Source: Protula sp. h YS-2021 (lineage: Eukaryota; Annelida; Polychaeta; Sabellida; Serpulidae). From it: a DNA stretch of 64,000 nucleotides. Below, in pieces: positions 11,523-23,164 of this stretch (its first letter is position 1; every line of letters begins with the position of its first letter). The notes below the pieces were generated by a model. That model made no database searches. It was not told the DNA's origin and worked only from the letters and a program-made list of their open reading frames with translations. Location: positions 23,873,308 through 23,937,307 of the forward strand of contig OX457026.1 of NCBI GenBank assembly GCA_949752745.1, given 5' to 3'. The translations under genes and the position numbers were made by a program.

Positions 11523-14023
11523 AAAATACATTTAATAACTGTTATACTTTGATTATAATGTAATTTTCTTCTGAAAAAATATTTGATATTCTGTTTTTTG
11601 CATCTCTTACAAAGTATCCGTTCAACAAGTTTGGCAACATTAATGTTTTTATCTAGGCCATAATTTAGCTTTAATTAAGAAATGTTATGCCCCTTGCGAC
11701 ATTTGTAAGACGAGACGATAAAATAGTTTTGGGGATTGTTTATTGAGTTACAATGGAACTAATAAATCGAATGTCAAGTTTTTTTAAATTTGATCAATTC
11801 AATTTCATTTTAATGTAAGAATTTGATATTAACCGAGGAAAGTAAAGAGATATTGAACTTGACAGGACTTGCATATCTCAAATGGTTCATAAAATTTGAA
11901 TGCATGTCGAACATAATCAACAGCAATCGTACAGCAATTTATTGGCTCATTAAACCCATTAAAGCTTTCCAGTATCTGAGTGTCAATATAAAATATTGCA
12001 AATACAAAAATAACCAACTCTGGTGTGAAGATGCCAAACGTCATGAACTAGTAAAGTTATAAAGTACAATACCTACGGATCGCCTCAATTTTTTAAAATT
12101 AACAAATAACTGATCATCAGTACTGGTATAACTGGTAAAGGGTTGGCATATTGTTTGTGCTGTTGCTACAACTATACTTATATTACTAGCGCGTAAAGAA
12201 TTTAGTCTGTTACACAATTGGACCACGCAGTGATGTAGCAATATTTAAAAAGAATCTCGACAAGTTGAATCGCATCCGTTTATTTGAACTAGTAAATTAA
12301 TATTAGTAAAGTAAATTAAACAAGTTTGCTATCCTTCAGTTATTATAAAATATCACAAGCTATTAATCGATACCATAAAAACAAATGCAATCCTTACTAA
12401 TGCAAAACTTTGTACTAAATATTTGACACCATGAAAACTTTGTAACACAGTAATTTATATAGAAGACACGATCGTATTTTCACGATTTTTAAATGCTGTT
12501 CTCAAAAACATACTGCATTTGAACATAGATTTTCTTACTCTATATGTTTGAAATTTTACAAACATATGGAAACACGTACATGTATTTTTATTGATATAAG
12601 AATATCATTTTGATTTATTTAAAACAATGCTTTTTCTACAATCATTTCTGTGCATTTCTTAGATCTATTCATTACGAATACGTAAAATATAGAGGGCAAA
12701 ATACATAAACTACATAAATTAAAGCCCCACATTTGAATCTAACAAACAAATGCGGAAATTATGATGCAACTGTTCATCCCAGAGCTTTTCGTTTTAGCTA
12801 TAGTGTAGAGTTCAGTGAGACCTCAAGTGAAATAGGTTTCCACTTGTCACATTTAATCACTGAAGCGAATAGCATAGTTATCGTTCGAAAGTAACAAGTG
12901 AGTCAGCTTGTATTTTACAATTAGTACACAATTCACTAAATCAAAACAGCATAGGTAAAAGGGCGTACACGTTAAAACTTTTAAAAGCGCATCAAAGCAG
13001 CTGTGCTGCTAACGAGGCAGGATGTTCGGTAGTTTACAGTTATTCTTAGAGCCAGGTGTTTTACCCTTTAGCCCGAATTTAAGGAAAGAAGGATTATGTT
13101 TGAATGTTTTGAAATATATACTCGCAATCCGGTAGAAACATCGACAAGTGTATAGTAGCACTGAATAGTGACCAATCGTTGAACACTCAGGAAGGAGATG
13201 AAAAAAACGGTGAAAAACTGATAAAAAAGCAGTGGGAAAAGGAGACAGTGGAACCACCTAGGTTAATAATGATTATCTGCATGATAATTTTCTTTCCCTG
13301 TGTTGTGTAATTAACTTCAAAGTTTTCTCATTGCAAAATTTGTTCGCATTTGACGGAAATAATAGTACAAATGATGCAACATTTGGAAAATCAGTAAAAT
13401 AGAAATCATAAAAAGTCTGCAGGTAACTGTTTAAAATATTCATATGTACTCAAATATAAATTGAAATCATGTTAAGTTAATCACCCACTGGAAATGGAGC
13501 AATATGGAATCTAATAAAAACTTGGATAATTAAGGAAGAATCCTGCCCGGTTTATATCCGGACTTGTAAAGGAACTCTACTATGATGCCCTTCAGCGACT
13601 CCCAATGTGCACTGCCTTTAACGTCTACTGCAAACCAAAGGAGTGTTTGCGTACACAACAGTGCTTTACCAACAGAAAAATTGTAAATAACGGTGTTCCA
13701 TCAAAAATATATCAACGTGGATTTAAAGAATCAAAACTGAATGAAGAGTGCAAAATTGCAGTAATACTTTAAGCCATGCTCATTCTCCAATTTTAATAGA
13801 TCGTAACAACATACTGCTTATCTACAAAAAGCGTATCACTAATTCTAGTAGATGGCAAGCTGGCAAATTTGTCGTACATTTAGCTCACTTACAGTTGTAT
13901 TGTATTACTTCTTGCACTGACAATTAACCAAAGCACTGGTTCGTTGTGTGCTGAACAATATTCTCTTATCTTAATATATTAAAATATTTCTGGTATTTGG
14001 ATTTATGCTGAAATGTTACACAG
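11523..14023. other. non-coding, nothing recognised
   Basis: 2.5 kb of AT-rich DNA. Overlapping ORFs at 11823-12062 on both strands and at 13009-13257 show no domain or splice context. No repeat structure stands out. Confidence 0.5.
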
Positions 14024-14195
14024 ATGGTGAATTTACCAGGAACGATTATAGAGGCACACTTGACTTTAAGTATGGCTTTTGCGATGTTATCACACGCTGG
14101 TGATGCACAAATGCCTGTGAGTCTACCATTGTCATCAGGCATAACTCATCCAAATGAAAATGCCGTTACTGAAGCTGTAGGAAATTATAAAATAG
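14024..14195 (+). CDS. candidate first coding exon (possible signal peptide) of the WAP-VWC gene
   Basis: ATG opens a 57-codon frame ending at a consensus donor (ATAG|gtgagtg) with a 1-base overhang. Residues 9-22 are fairly hydrophobic (AHLTLSMAFAMLSH) and are followed by a small-residue stretch (AGDA-Q) that could be a signal-peptidase site. The rest is Ser/Pro/Asn-rich and featureless. It is the only convincing exon between the SAM-like gene and the WAP-like exon. The phase fits the WAP exon only if that exon starts at the weak acceptor before 19193, so an intermediate exon is possible, and the two may not belong together. Confidence 0.35.
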
Positions 14196-15120
14196 GTGAG
14201 TGAATTGAAAAGGGCATTTATGCGTGACAACCTTTCCTGTTTTTACTCTTGTTTTTATTCCTTTTTATTTACTGATGTTTACACTGCCAACATTCGCTTC
14301 AGACAATTATTACAATTTAGGATGTGCCAAAATCCCCTAGTGTATTGAATTTGTACGAAAATTTTAGCCGCAGTTGTGACATGTTTTTCCTCTTTTTTTT
14401 TAGTTTGTCAGTGGAACTAGTCAGAGGCCGTTAGGGCTAGAAAGATGAAATTTGGATGTGACAAACGCCTGTATGTCTGGTTCCTCCTATACTTTTTTAA
14501 TTCGCTTAATTTTTCAATTAAAAAACGACAAAACAAATTTGCGAAACAGGCGGCAAGAAGCTCGGAGCAGCAGTTTAAGATAAGCCTCAGTGTATTGATC
14601 GCCCAACTTTCAATGAAAGCCATCACAGTATGCTAGTTCAGCTGGCTGCAGCGTTTAGGTTTTCCCAATTGCTAAAGAGTGATAAAATTTGGTTCACTGA
14701 TAGAGGTTGATTAGACACCATAAAATCCACATTTTTACACTTGGGAATTTCAATCCCCTAGTTTATTGAAATCGTAGGACTCGGTACGGTGTTTCCGTAT
14801 GTTTCATTTTTTCCGCCAAAACTCCTCTGACACGGCTAGGGATAGGAAGACTAAATTTGGCAGAGACATAGTATAGCAAATCTAGTTGGTCCAGCTCAAT
14901 TTCTTTAGAAATTCATTGACCTTTTATATGCAAAAATGGTTATTGAAATTTAAATCTTGAAAATCTTGCCACGGGAACTCCTCTGAGATGGCTGGGGTTA
15001 GGACAACCAAATTTGACAGAGACATAGTGTGGCATGTGTATTTGGTCCAGCAGAGTTTTTATAAAAATTCATTAACATTTAATATGCAAAAATAGACATG
15101 GAAATATTGCCATTCACTTT
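14196..15120. repeat. degenerate tandem repeat with a GGCTAGGG-type word
   Basis: A block (ACTCCTCTGA then GGCTAGGG, then AAATTTGGCAGAGACATAG and TTGGTCCAG) occurs at about 14818 and 14989. A weaker copy near 14415 (AACTAGTCAGAGGCC) gives a period near 170 bp or a multiple of it. This is non-coding divergent tandem DNA. Confidence 0.6.
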
Positions 15121-15319
15121 GATTGAGCAGTTAAAGGAACTGTTATGATCAACCGGCTCTCTAGAATGAGAGCGATTACAATATGTGTGTGCAGGCTGAA
15201 GATGACTGCAACCTTTGTGTTTTCCCCGTTTTGAGTGATGAAATTTGGCTCACTGATAGAGGGTGATGAGAATTTGAAAACTGCAATTTTAAGCCCTCTG
15301 CCAATATTGGCTGAAGGCT

Positions 15320-15860
15320 ATTGCTATCGGTCTGTCCGTCCGTCGAGCTGTCCGTCTGTCTGTCTTTCTGGCTGTCCGTAAACATTTTTTGTCCGGGCGA
15401 TATCTCAAAAAGTATTTATTGGAGCTTACAAAACCTTATAGGAAGAAAGTATATACAGTGTAGATGTGCAAGGGGGGTTCAATTTGTTAAATGTCCGTCC
15501 GTCGCACTTTAAACTTTTTCTTGTCCGGGCATATATCAAAAATTATTTATCGGAGCTTTACCAAACCTTACAGAAGAGAGAATATATAGTACAAATGTGC
15601 AACGGGGGTTCAATTTGTCACTTGTCTGTCCGTCTGTCTGTCCGTCGCACTTTAAACTTTTTGTTGTCAGGGCGATATCTTAAAAACTATTCATCGGATC
15701 AATATCAAACGTGACAGGAAGAAAGAATAGGTAGTGCAGGTGTTAGAGGAGAGGTTTCATTTGAACTGTAGCTGTGCAGTTTGAGGTTTATTTCACCACC
15801 CGTTCGTCTCCCCATTCTATGACACCTAAATGTTGCTTTTCTCCGGGACATATCTCGAAA
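15320..15860. repeat. tandem ~130-145 bp repeat with GTCCGTCCGTC blocks
   Basis: Three to four units each contain a (GTCYGTCYGTC)n run followed by TTGTCCGGGCGATATCTCAA, TATTTATTGGAGCTT, and GAAGAAAGTATATA, then GTGCAAGGGGGGTTCAATTTG. Units start near 15390, 15520 and 15660, with a decayed one at 15840. No coding function is supported. Confidence 0.8.
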
Positions 15861-15899
15861 AGGTCACTCGCCCACAGCGATGTCACTGCTATTGGCCGA

Positions 15900-16640
15900 G
15901 GGCTCTGCATCTCCCATGCCTATGTTTTTATCATGAGCTTAGAAAACGATTGACCATTATCTCGAAAACGATGAGAGATTTTGAGCTTATTTTCAACCCT
16001 TTTGGTCTAAAAGACTATATGTAAAAGGTACCTCGGTCACTTTGACTTCTATGTCATTGTCAAACTAAAAAACCGGAAATTGGCCATTATCTCAAAAAAG
16101 GTTGGAGAAAGAGCGATTTTGAACTTATTCTCGCGGTTTTGGCCTAAAAGACTATGTAAGAGGTAATTCAGAGACCTTGACCTCCTCGGTCATGGTCAAA
16201 GTCAAAAACTGGAACATAGCCATTATCTCGAGAACGGTTAGAGATAGAGCGATTTCGAGTTTATTTTTGACCCTTTGGACCTGAAAGACTATATGTAAGA
16301 GGTACCTCGGTGACCTTGACTACCTCGGTCATGGTGAAGGTGAAAAACCGGAAGTTGACCAGTATCTTGAAAACGGGTAGAGATGGAGCAATTTTGGGGC
16401 TATTTCGACCCTTTCAGCCTAAATCGCATTAGAGGTACCCCGGTGATCTCAACCATTTCGGTCACGGTCATTGTCAAAAACCGAAAGTTAAAAAAACATT
16501 TAGAAGTAGTGCGATTTTAAGCTTATCTTCGCCGGTTGGGCCTAAAAGAGAAGATGAGAGAAGAGGTGTCTTGGTGACCTTTACCTCCTCGTTCATGGCC
16601 AGTTCTGAATTTTGAGAGTCATATTTTTCGTGGCCCCAAA
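15900..16640. repeat. tandem ~133-bp repeat (CATTATCTCGAAAACG family)
   Basis: CCATTATCTCGAAAACG recurs at about 15954, 16085, 16219 and 16352, then decays. Each unit continues with AGAGATAGAGCGATTTTGAG, a TTATTTTCAACCC segment, CTAAAAGACTATATGTAAGAG, and GACCTTGACCTCCTCGGTCA. Five to six units. Composition and style match the 15.3-kb and 20.4-kb arrays, which also contain stretches of the type ATCTC(A/G)AAAA. Confidence 0.8.
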
Positions 16641-17198
16641 GTGTACTTTTCGCTACTTGGTAGCAAAAACGGTCTAGTTAATCATTAATTCTTCACTTGT
16701 TTATGCATAGGAAAGTAGAGAAACAATATTGTAATGGTCAAATAGCGCAGTTTTGTTACTACTTCCAGATGTTTCTGATATTTATGTTTAATTTATAAAG
16801 AAAAGCTTGCAAGCTCTCCTACTGAATCAATAAATTCCATTTTTTTGTGTGAAAAGCCATTGATATTTTCTATAATTAGTAGGGACGGGAACTCGTATAG
16901 ATTGACCACAAAAAAAAGTTTCTCTTGATTTCTTGTTGCAGTAGTGGAATAATATTTATCATTGACGTAATAGCATATTTTCATCTTTATTACACAGTTT
17001 ATTTACTCCATGTGGATCGAAAAAATATGAAATTTTGTTTGTAGGTAGGTGTATGTATACATTACACTATGAATTGAATACAAGAATATCAATATTTTCG
17101 TGATTTCTTCAAAACGCCAAATTAGTATTCGCGCCATAAAATCGCAGCCATCCAATATTTTGGGCGAAGTAGACGTTTCCTTGACCATAAGTACACAA

Positions 17199-17200
<2 letters not shown>
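16641..17200. other. non-coding, nothing recognised
   Basis: AT-rich, without recognisable features apart from a GTAGGTAGGTGTATGTATAC run near 17041. Confidence 0.4.
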
Positions 17201-17265
<65 letters not shown>

Positions 17266-17266
17266 T
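17201..17266. repeat. (ATT)22 microsatellite
   Basis: About 66 bases of uninterrupted ATT triplets, immediately left of the 345-bp inverted-repeat arm. At the mirrored position of the right arm (about 18988-19000) only a few ATA/ATG triplets remain, so the expansion happened on one side after the arms formed. Confidence 0.95.
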
Positions 17267-17612
17267 AAAACAATAGCTTTCTTACACCACTTTTTCAATA
17301 TCGAGTTCACAATCGACACTGTTATTTGGAATGCGGGAAGACAGAGGTAAATTTCAGTATTGCAATATGTAAGTGCTTAATTTTTTTGTCTTAATTTTTT
17401 GTGAGGGGGGGGGGGGGGGGGGTCATGAGCAAGTATCTGTTCTAAAAACGTTCAGTTCCACATTTGTCTTTGTTACTCTCGAAAACGGGACATAAGTATC
17501 AAAAATTTCGTTATTTTACCTTTTATTTTAAAAAGAAACAAGAATTACAAACGCTGCGTTCGGAGTTGTAGACTAGATAATGTAGAATTGATTTTGGACT
17601 TTCTGTGAAACG
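17267..17612. repeat. left arm of a large inverted repeat
   Basis: This ~345-bp block is repeated in inverse orientation at about 18645-18990 with few differences. Shared landmarks are AACAATAGCTTTCTTACACC at the outer end and GATTTTGGACTT at the inner end. In between are GCGGGAAGACAGAGG, a G20 run (17403-17422; interrupted C tract in the other arm) and GTTGTAGACTAGATAATG. The arms enclose ~1.03 kb. No transposase is seen, so this may be a long-TIR MITE or a segmental inverted duplication. Confidence 0.9.
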
Positions 17613-18644
17613 TGGTCAATATTTGAAACAATTATGTTACGACTAACTACTGTTCTCGGGGGGCGACACCACTTAAAGTCAATGAATCCTGAAAATGTGT
17701 CATAAGGCCGGTAAACAAGTCCCTTGTTTTATACTCTTAACTGATAAAGAATTGATGCCATTAAAGTTTCCATCTAAATGGACCCTGCTCAGTAAACATT
17801 TTGATGTTGCATCCACGTCGGTGGGAAGAAATTGCGCGCTCTTGAAATTCTCCTATTTTACGTCCTCGCTTCGGTCTACTTTCAAACTGACCCGTGATGG
17901 TGACAATTTCCGGTGAGCGATAACACAAGGACGTTGTCCGAAGTCCATATCCCTTATTCTTGAGATCAGATGGTTCATCCTTAATTTTTATTCTTATCTT
18001 TAAAAGACTTTGTTAAGTTTGAGGACAGAGCAGAATAGCTTTTTTATCCTTATTTTTTAAAATAAGGACATCCTTAAAAATAAGGACAGAGCAGTATACC
18101 ACTCCTGTAGTGGCGGCCAGTCACAACCAAAGTGCAACCAGAGTTAATAGAGAGCTTTTGCAAGAAGTTAACTTTTCTAATTTTACTTCTGAGAAGACTT
18201 CTGAAATGAAAAGTAAAATCTTTCAGCAAAAAGTGTTTTACAAGAAGTAAACTTTATTTTCAATAAGAAGGGGTAAATATTCGCAATCTTTTTTTTTTTA
18301 AAAATATGAATGAGATTATATTACGTTTTCATTTCAAACGTGAGTTAATTTGAATCAGTAACCGAAACCGTAAAACTGAATCGAAGCTTTGTTTTGAGCA
18401 GTCGAAACGAAGTACATGTATACAAATTCATGAGGGATTTTATGTCGCAATTTAGAGCTGAATTTTCCAATTCAAATAAAACATTTAACACGTGTACAAG
18501 GCATCTAGAAACATAATTAAATATACCAGTGTACTAAATGATCAATTGCAAAAACATTATTCTAGAAGTAATGTTTATATCTGAATCGTGTTTGTGGAAT
18601 TAAAACTTTTCAAGAAACGTTTCACACACACAAGAAGTAAAATG
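17613..18644. other. spacer between the inverted-repeat arms
   Basis: A 73-codon ORF (17695-17916, +) is present but has no recognised domain. At 18050-18090 ATAAGGACA-type words repeat. At 18150-18260 AAGAAGT-AACTTTT words repeat in both orientations, giving weak hairpins. Origin not recognised. Confidence 0.45.
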
Positions 18645-18990
18645 AGAAGTCCAAAATCAATTCTACATTATCTAGTCTACAACTCCGAACGCAGCGTTTG
18701 TAATTCTTGTTTCTTTTTAAAATAAAAGGTAAAATAAAGAAATTTTTGATACTTGTGTCCCGTTTTCGAGAGTAACAAAGACAAATGTGGAACTGAACGT
18801 TTTTAGAATCCATACTTGCTCATGACCCCTCCCCCCCCCTCCCACCCTCAAAAAAAATTGACAAAAAAAAATTAAGCACTTACATATTGCAATACTGAAA
18901 TTTACCTCTGTCTTCCCGCATTCCAAATAACAGTGTCGATTGTGAACTCGATATTGAAAAAGTGGTGTAAGAAAGCTATTGTTTTAAATA
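18645..18990. repeat. right arm of the large inverted repeat
   Basis: Reverse complement of 17267-17612 with scattered substitutions. The poly-G of the left arm appears here as an interrupted C tract (18830-18845). The inner flank adds a CACACACAAGAAGTAAAATGAG segment not seen in the left arm. Confidence 0.9.
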
Positions 18991-19192
18991 ATAATAATGA
19001 TAAAAAGCATTCTTGAATCAATAACAAACACGTGTGCCAATAAACTAGTAAAATCTCGCTTCATGAGGTATGAAAATCCATGCTAACATGCAGTATGAAT
19101 TAAAAAAGTACCAAACCTTTCGTAACACAATCATGCTTTTTAATTTATATAATTTTGCCAAGGTGTCAGAATTACCAACCAATGCCCAACAG

Positions 19193-19369
19193 TCGATTCC
19201 AGACTTCACTCACACCTTTATTCCTATAAGAGTCCTGTCAACAATTGCTTGCCATCTGCTGGTGAAGAGTGTCAACATTTGCAATGCCGCGAGGGGAAAC
19301 AATGCTGCTTCGATGGATGCAGTTTGAAGTTCGTCTGTGTCAAAGAATCTTACATGAAGCAAACCAAGA
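19193..19369 (+). CDS. WAP-like (four-disulfide core) exon of a secreted protein gene
   Basis: The Cys-rich frame reads ...NNCLPSAGEECQHLQC, then REGKQCCFDGC, then SLKFVCV: spacing C-x7-C-x4-C-x5-CC-x3-C-x5-C. This is very close to WAP/elafin-type domains (C-x5-CC-x3-C near the end), found in small secreted protease inhibitors and antimicrobial or shell proteins. The donor AAGA|gtaagt leaves one base that completes a codon with the VWC exon. The start is uncertain: acceptor CCAACAG before 19193 fits the phase of the 14-kb exon, while GGTGTCAG before 19170 needs another upstream exon and would add one more Cys. An ORF in a different frame over the same DNA is a shadow. Confidence 0.6.
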
Positions 19370-20049
19370 GTAAGTAACATCGCGTGCGATGAATTATTTC
19401 TGATCTTAAAATTCTGAGTGAAACAGCTCGCGATCTCAAGTCGAGTTGGTCATAAGGTATATTTTCAGATCCGACATTTCGTTTAAATAACAAGGACTTA
19501 AATCCAGCGGTCATTCTCCCATATCAACAGTGTAAAAATTCGTTGACATGTTTCTTCTTTACTTGCTGAATCCAACTTCTCGGCCAATGGCTTCACAAAT
19601 GGATAAATCCGTGACAGTACGGCCCGATGAATGTCCACAAATGAAAAAAATCTACTGATCACAAATCGATTACCCATTCAATGTTTTCGTTTTTATCTTT
19701 TTTATTTTTATTTTGCTAAATCTATTTCTCATTTTGCTTCGCGTGGCCTTCCCCTCCCTAACCACAAAAAGAGACTTAAAAACGATATGTAAAAAATATG
19801 TATTTTGTGTAACTACAACTAGAGATTAGATCCGTGGCAACATGTTACGCTTCCCTCTTCTCCAACCCATGACGTAAGCAGCACCACTTTGTAAGAAATA
19901 CCGGTTAAGCGTAAAATTTGTAATGGCGTTTTTCTGGGAGTATATCGTGTGTTTATTGATCGATATACTGCTTGTATCTTAATTCCGTCAAACTGACAAT
20001 TTGAGCAACTCAATGTGGGTTTTAAACAGCGCACTTGAAACATTTTCAG

Positions 20050-20204
20050 TGTGTATTGTTCACTATGGAGGACATTATGAGCAGTACAATCCAGGGAGTA
20101 TTTTCAGCGTCAGTGATACAATATGTAAAACATGCATTTGTACGAAGAACGGCAAACCACCCTTCTGCCGAGATCTCAAATCCTGTGATAGTGCTGAGCC
20201 GTAG
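20050..20204 (+). CDS. terminal VWC-like exon of the same secreted protein
   Basis: Acceptor CATTTTCAG. The first two bases join the single A left by the WAP exon to make Met, then CIVHYGGHYEQYNPGS, D-T-ICKTCICTKNGKPPFC, ending ...CDSAEP-stop at 20202-20204. The pattern C-x4-G-x2-Y-x2-G, then D-x2-C-x2-C-x-C-x4-G-x3-C-x6-C is the signature of a von Willebrand factor type C module (single-domain type). A secreted, disulfide-rich WAP+VWC product is inferred; binding partner unknown. A candidate polyadenylation signal AATAAA lies at 21197-21202. Confidence 0.65.
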
Positions 20205-21000
20205 CATGGATTACAAGCAGCACATGTAAGTATCAAATTATCTGAATTTCAGTTAAGTTCGGAAAGGATGGGGAGGTGGAGGGTAATTGAAATGTGGAGA
20301 AGTAGACTTGTACATACGTGGTCTGTACAAAAATGCGTCCAACATATCCGGCCAAGCATTTACGTCCTTGCCCCACAGCTGGAGAAGAACTTGTTTATCA
20401 TCTTGACATTTTTGTACAAAGGAGAATTTTATACTGTGGCGTCAACGATGGAGAGTTTCGAAAAGGACGGTCGTCTCTCTTGCAGTGTCTTGAGATAAAT
20501 CCAATTTTCCTTAATTTACTCAAAGTATGCAAATTTAGCCAACATGGCTATCATCAAAATTTATACCTTATATTAACAGTTGTACTGTGGAGAGTTCAAA
20601 AATGGGGACCAAAACGCCGTATCTCTAACTGTTTCTGAGATAAGTCACTTTTCGAATTATGACCAAATTGGCCGAATTTGCCAACAGAACAGATTAAAAT
20701 TTTACATTTCATATTTTAGCGTGTACGATGAGGAGTTCGAAAATGAGATCCAAATCGATATCTCTCATACAATTTCAAAATGTAACCAAATTGGAACTTT
20801 TGGCATTTCACCATTTTTTGCGCATGTAAAAAAAAATAACAACAGCAACAAAATACAAACAAAAAATTCACAGTCCAGTTATTTTATTTCTTTTCTTTTA
20901 CAGAAGCTACAAGGTGCATCGTATGTACTGCAGATATACAGCAAACAACTGGGCTACTGTCCTCATTTCTAACACTTTTCAGCGCATTTAACAAGTTTCA
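20205..21000. repeat. degenerate tandem repeat downstream of the VWC exon
   Basis: A block like GTACTGTGGAGAGTTC-AAAA-GG-A-C, followed ~45 bases on by TCTGAGATAA, recurs near 20434, 20582 and 20722, a period of about 140. ORFs of 76-130 codons over it (20268-20972) arise from this repeat and are not supported as genes. It probably lies in the 3' UTR or just downstream. Confidence 0.55.
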
Positions 21001-22340
21001 CTATAAAATTATAAAATAAGAACTTTGGAATTTATTGCAAATTATCACAAAACTCCTTTCATGCCAACAATGTCAACAGTTCTTCTGGCTTCATTAAATT
21101 CCATTATCAAATTATGTGTTAGTTAGAAAATTAATATAAACCAAGTGTTTGTACTGTCTAGTTGAGGAAATATTTCAGAGTATATTGGTTCTATCAAATA
21201 AAATGATAACTCCAACTAATATCTGAAGACGAAGTTGTCTTGTTAAACACTTCATTGGAAAAAAAAAAAGAACTGGTCCTACAGGTCATAAGTCTATATC
21301 CAGCCAGGACCAAACTTGTTTTAACTTAACGAAATGCAACTGGATGACATTCTCGCTTCTTTATTTTTCTCCGCGTCAAGTGGCAGCGTATAAGCCAGCA
21401 CCAACCTTAACTTATGTTTAAGTTGATTCTTCCTCAAGTTGATTTTTAAGCAGCCCAATATTTAAATTTGCGCCAAATTTCTTGACAATTCGTTTCTGAT
21501 TTACCATTACGGTAACCATACATGATCAGCGTTTGACAAAACAAGGTGACGTCATTTCCCCTTAGCTCAACCCAACGATGACAATTTATATAACTCGTGC
21601 TCAAATATATTGATGCAATAAGTCAATGGGCTAATAATTAAAGCACGAGCATTCACAATAACTCCCTTCGCTACTCCTCAGATAACAAGATCCTTTATCT
21701 GTAAAAAGATAAACAATAGGACACCTAACAAGAGCTACCGTGGCTATAAATAGCTTATCTTGACGCTCCCTCTAAAAACTGCATGTACAAAATATAAAAT
21801 CAAGTTGACTGCTTTAGAAAATAATTTACAAAGTACAAAACAATAGTTCAGGTCCTGATAAAATGCTACATCGATCGGACCATACAATGGAATTTAAGAA
21901 GCGGATTTTAAGTCAGACGCAGTGCAGATTCTGCCACGAATAACGGCTACCCTATATCTCCATGGTAACATGCCTTGCCTCACAATTTTCATCAACTATA
22001 GTTCTACTTATGCCTTACCAAGTTTTCAGTTTTTTTTGTTTTTGTTTTTGTTTTGTTTTTTTTTTTTTGAAATATTTTAATGTCTAGAAATAAATATTAG
22101 CATAACAAATTCAAACGGGCTGAAAGTGATAAGTTATTAGCGACAAACTATTTGGTCAGTTTGTTCGCGCCGCCAAGGGTAAATGGAGGCAAGGAACATG
22201 AATCACGCTCAGCTGAAAACATCCGATCAACTGTTCAACGTGGATCTAATGATCGCAACCCGTTCCCATAAAACTATCAGATGGGAAAAGATTTGGAATT
22301 TCTAATATATTATAAAATATCTCTAATATATTAACAACAG
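21001..22340. other. intergenic, nothing recognised
   Basis: Contains the candidate + strand AATAAA at 21197-21202 and a T-rich tract (22028-22070). No gene, RNA or clear repeat is seen. The 3' UTR of SMIM15 must occupy part of its right end, but no minus-strand AATAAA is obvious close by. Confidence 0.45.
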
Positions 22341-22583
22341 CTATTCTGATTTTGCTTTTGATTGGTCTTTAGATTTCCGCGCTTTCGCGATGTTGGCCTC
22401 TCGGCGGGCTTTCTTTTTCTTGTCCTTTTCTTTTTGGTCAATTTGTTTGGCGAGCTGCCAAGACAGGTAGGCACTCAAGGCAAACAGTGGCGACAGTCCC
22501 AGCAACACCATGTAGATGAACTGCCATGGGTTCTGACCCGCATACAACACCAGCTCCGTTAGCCAATACTGCCAGTCAAACAT
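22341..22583 (-). CDS. SMIM15: small integral membrane protein 15
   Basis: An 80-residue protein starting MFDWQYWLTELVLYAG. It has one membrane segment (about residues 20-42, FIYMVLLGLSPLFALSAYLS) followed by a highly charged coiled tail QIDQKEKDKKKKARREANIA-KAR. Length, the MFD start, the PLF-x-L-SA-x-LSW-x-LAK membrane exit and the EK-x-KKK-x-R-x-ENIAKA-type tail match the SMIM15 family, whose molecular role is not established. I start at MFD rather than the upstream in-frame ATG because the family starts there and a splice acceptor (TTTTTATTCTTCAG) ends at about 22592, between the two. The whole CDS sits in one exon, with at least one 5'-UTR intron. Confidence 0.9.
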   Translation of the reverse strand: MFDWQYWLTELVLYAGQNPWQFIYMVLLGLSPLFALSAYLSWQLAKQIDQKEKDKKKKARREANIAKARKSKDQSKAKSE

Positions 22584-22590
22584 CGTGCAT
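22576..22590 (-). promoter_or_regulatory. 4-codon uORF overlapping the SMIM15 start
   Basis: Directly after the splice acceptor the mRNA reads AATGCACGATGTTTGAC. The first ATG (22588-22590) encodes Met-His-Asp-Val and stops at TGA (22576-22578), spanning the true ATG (22581-22583) in another frame. A scanning ribosome meets this ATG 7 bases earlier, so it may lower SMIM15 translation. Confidence 0.6.
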
Positions 22591-22592
22591 TC

Positions 22593-23164
22593 TGAAGAAT
22601 AAAAACACAGACACAGCAACATGAAATCGGCACCTTTTTGTCAGACTAATTTTCGATTGTCACAATTTCGATTTTCAATTCCTGTAAATAAAAAAAGAAA
22701 ACAACTAATTTTATAAGCCAGATTAATTTTTGCCAGCAACCCAAAATCTTGAGCTTGTTGTCGCTTCTCGCCACCTCTCCACCACCAACACTTTCTAGCA
22801 ACAAAAGTATAAAACAAGTATATGAGTGAAACTGATCATAGTCCCCCGCTGAAAGATATCTGAATGGGAAGCAGTACAACAGATTTTTTTAGTACGGCTG
22901 GATCACATCAAGACAAGCATCGTGCATCCACAAACAAAATTTTGGTCATGTTGGAAGTTTCATAGTTTCGTCAATTTTTGGTTAATCCAAAAACAATCCC
23001 ACGTCGCACAATCGCAATATATATCCTTCGCTCCATAAAAACCCAAAAGCCTGCCGTGCAGAGTAACTGAGAAAATGCGCGTACAAAAGTGCCCCCACAG
23101 TATCCCCCCCCCCCCCACCAAACAAAAAAAAACTGCTCAAGTTTGAGGACAACCAGGTTCGAAT
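22593..23164. other. upstream region of SMIM15 (intron/promoter side), no gene
   Basis: Must contain the 5'-UTR intron of SMIM15 and perhaps its promoter; no upstream exon can be named. An interrupted C-run (23104-23116) is present. Confidence 0.4.

Noticed and set aside
17122..17319. minus ORF with poly-Asn
   Set aside because: Translation of the (ATT)22 run.
20268..20972. Possible extra Cys-rich exons after the VWC exon
   Set aside because: A CPTAGEE-type string resembles the WAP exon, but the Cys pattern is not kept and the DNA is a degenerate ~140-bp tandem repeat; the VWC exon already ends in a stop.
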